64,000 nt of DNA from NCBI RefSeq assembly GCF_043641665.1, contig NC_092182.1, positions 20,645,241 through 20,709,240 of the forward strand, written 5' to 3'. Of the stretch, positions 61,401-64,000 are shown piece after piece. How positions within the stretch are numbered: the stretch's first letter is position 1; each line of letters opens with the position of its first letter. The position numbers and the translations under genes are program-made. Origin of the DNA: Enoplosus armatus (lineage: Eukaryota > Chordata > Actinopteri > Centrarchiformes > Enoplosidae). The notes under the pieces were generated by a model, which had not been told where the DNA came from, did not search any database, and was given only the letters and a program-made list of their open reading frames with translations.

Positions 61401-64000
61401 ATTGCTAAGCCTTATGACTGTACCAGCTACTAACAGTTCATACATACAAGAAATGGCTTCTGTCAAGGCGCATACCACATTAATAATAATTACTTAATGA
61501 TAACATTATTATACTTTACCACAGTTGGACTCCTGGCTGGGGGTTCTTTGTTGCAACCCATCTCTCTCCATGTTTCCTGATTCTCTCAACACAAATTAAA
61601 GCAAAAAGGCAAAGAACAATCTTCTCACCAAGAAAAGGAGCAGGCCAGAACCGCAATGTCTCCGGTCCATCTCGTCATTGGTTTGAGTTCATTTAGGTTA
61701 ACAAAAGGACGCAGACAGAAACTACTTCAAATACTTCAGAGAGGAAGGTTAGTCTCAACAAAAAAGACCCTCTCCTCTCTCGCTTCCCTAACATCTGCCC
61801 TCTGGCCGGCTCACATTAGGTAAGACCTACCCTCTTGAGATTGACAACCAATCAAAAATGCATTTCTTATTAATTTTTCCACTCGTTCATGGACACAGTG
61901 GCCTGCACTACATCCCAGCATGCATGCAGGTCATTGCATCTTACTTGGTTTCTTCTTCTTCTTAATTATCCAGAGGAAATGCATATTAACACAAGGAGAA
62001 CATGCCGGTTCTTCTTGTGTGGTAATTCTTTCTATCACTGTTCCACATCAGAGACATCATAACGCATGAGGTGTAAAAACTTGCATCAAATATTGTCACC
62101 TCATATCTCTTATTCATTATAATGCTTAATTTATTATGTAGACAACCCACACAACTTATAAAGCACACTCTGTTGCCATACATTTTCACACTTTCCATTA
62201 ACAACAATCATTTCAATCATTTTAATTCAGTTGACATTTCCGTTACGTCTTACTGTTCTCAAGGCCCAGCCTATTAATTTCATCACTCATGCTGCGATTA
62301 ACAATGCAAAGAAACGACTTGAAACAGGATTTTCTATTCCAGACCCTCGGGTCTTATTACTAAAATATATTTCTTCAGCTTGACAGAAAAATGTTTAAAC
62401 ATGGCATTATATGCCAGTATGCTCACAAACAGCAAGCATATAAATGGCTAGACGGCTTCATTAGTTTTTAGCTTAGTTATGGTCATCATGCAACAGTAAT
62501 TCAACATCAGTCACAAGTTAAAAACTAAGTGCCAATATCCAATCTTAATAACCTGTAAAATTGTTTAAAATGTTTGGTTGTAATGATACATTATGTGTTT
62601 ACATCAAAGAGGACAATATGCTGTACTTGCTGTCACTCAGTCCGACAAAACGATTAGAACGACTCTTCTCTGGGCCAAAAATATTGCAAATCTTAATCTT
62701 GCTTTAAATATCTTTTATTTTGTTTTTTCTTTACAGAATAAGAAAACAAAAAAACATTTAGCTCTATTAATTCCTTCATGCATATATGACTGCACAGCTC
62801 TGTTGTAAGTCTGGAGTGCTGGTGGATAAAACTACACTCACTGGCCTGTGTTTTCTCTCATCAGCCCTCTGATATCAGAGCTTCGATCTCTATATCTGTG
62901 AGGTGGAGCTAGAGACTCCAGATAGACAACTATTGTTGGAAATCGATGGAGCCATGCTGGAGGGGTTGAGCCAAAGAGTCGCCTCCTACAGTTTTGTAAC
63001 CCTTTTTGCACAACCCTCGTTTCAGGAGCAATAAAATTTGTAGCGTTAAGCTTTTGGAGTTGTTCCTTACGGAGGGGATGTTACTTTAGCCAGAAGTACA
63101 CTTCAAATGAATTTCAAAATTGCATTATTAGTTAGCTTTTACATTTGGGCTTGGAGAGCAGCAATGTTTTACAGCGTCAGTTTCTCTTCTTTGACAGCAG
63201 GTGGCTATAATGCTGTGATATATTGCAATTTAGCAGCAAACAGGAGAAGAATGATGTGTTTTTGTGGAAAACATAGAACATGTGGACTGCGTTGTTGACA
63301 TCTAGCTATCTGCCCTACTCCTAAAATCAATACTTTATCATGCTATTGATACTTTTGTTATTGATCCACTTGTCACAAATAGCAAGGTGCTTTTTTTCTG
63401 TCATCTGCACAATGTGTATCAGCACAATCTGAATTGAGGTTGGCATCCTCTGAACCAGCACTTTCTTGAGCCGAAAAGCCTTTTTCGGCAGCCTGCCAAA
63501 GTAGTCTTGCAGCTGACTAAAGTGGACTTAAGCCACAGTGAGGTAATATGTCATTTTCCAGGTAGATAAACCTTTTCGCCATGGACCGTCTCCCAAGTTA
63601 TCGCGGACTCTGGATGCTCCATACTGACCTTTACTTTGAGGTGGTTACGCTGACCTGGAAATTCCACAGTGCTGATTGGTTTACGGGCTGGAGATGCAAT
63701 CTGGTGATGAATACTGAAAAGGTCAAGGCAGCCTCTCTAAAGCAAAGCCTTTCCGTTGGGTTACATGCTATCCAAAATGCATCTGATAACGGCTCTTGTC
63801 CTGTCTCTGTGTGTGTGTATCCCTCTCTCTCATTCATTTCCTTTCTGTACCTTTGTTGAGCATTGTGTTCTAGGTGCGGCTTGTGTACCTCTGGTGACTA
63901 CTCATTAGCCTCTGAAATATATATATATATATAGCAAATAGATTACGCTTTTCCGTGATCACTTTCTGCCAAAGACTCATCACCTTTATATACATAAACC
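61401..64000. other. Non-coding stretch to the window end, no gene recognised
   Basis: AT-rich and unassigned. It contains a SINE-tail-like remnant near 61540-61590, a possible repeat at 62815-63300 (CAGCAGGTGGCTATAATGCT) and an (AT)n at 63917-63933. The block 63480-63790 is complex and has overlapping open frames on both strands, with no known domain. No exon with family support was found. Confidence 0.45.
63917..63933 (+). repeat. (AT)n microsatellite
   Basis: Eight AT units within gaaat...agcaaa. Confidence 0.85.

Overview
The window looks like a piece of a spiny-rayed (percomorph) teleost genome. The evidence is vertebrate-type splice sites, one vertebrate-specific secreted-protein gene, many (TG)n, (CT)n and poly-G microsatellites, and several short repeat families that I know from percomorph fishes (for example the one carrying the GCTAAGCTAAGCTAA motif). 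No open reading frame is long enough to be an intact gene by itself. There are no bacterial operons, CRISPR arrays, rRNA genes or functional tRNA genes that I can recognise.

Only one protein-coding gene is supported. It is the 3' part of a TAFA (FAM19A) chemokine-like secreted peptide gene on the + strand, with coding exons at 16821-16970, 17809-17933 and 26310-26321. Together they encode the whole ten-cysteine mature domain and the C-terminus. All the splice sites are GT/AG, the codon phases agree, and the cysteine spacing is exactly that of the family (C-x7-CC-x13-C-x-C-x14-C-x11-C-x4-C-x5-C-x10-C). Residue choices favour TAFA2, but a few positions and the VTR ending look like TAFA3 or TAFA4, so the paralogue name is tentative. 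The signal-peptide exon and promoter were not found in the 16.8 kb upstream and probably lie outside the window. A 3' UTR runs from 26322 to an AATAAA at 26911 or 27056.

Layout: 1-16820 is read as intron (or 5' flank) of the TAFA gene, with MITE and SINE copies from about 13 to 16.7 kb. 16821-27080 holds the coding exons, an 838-bp intron, an 8.4-kb repeat-bearing intron and the 3' UTR. 27081-64000 is a 37-kb stretch with no recognisable gene. It is a mixture of short interspersed repeats and blocks of complex, TAAT-rich, non-repetitive sequence that resemble conserved non-coding (enhancer-like) elements. A sparse, regulatory-looking neighbourhood is what one expects around a neuronally expressed TAFA gene.

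I see no convincing new biological system. The most useful leads are the mixed TAFA2/TAFA3 signature, the isolated three-codon last coding exon, the enhancer-like blocks near 28.1-28.5 kb and 44.3-44.7 kb, and an undescribed-looking 597-bp element with near-perfect 29-bp inverted ends at 22886-23482.
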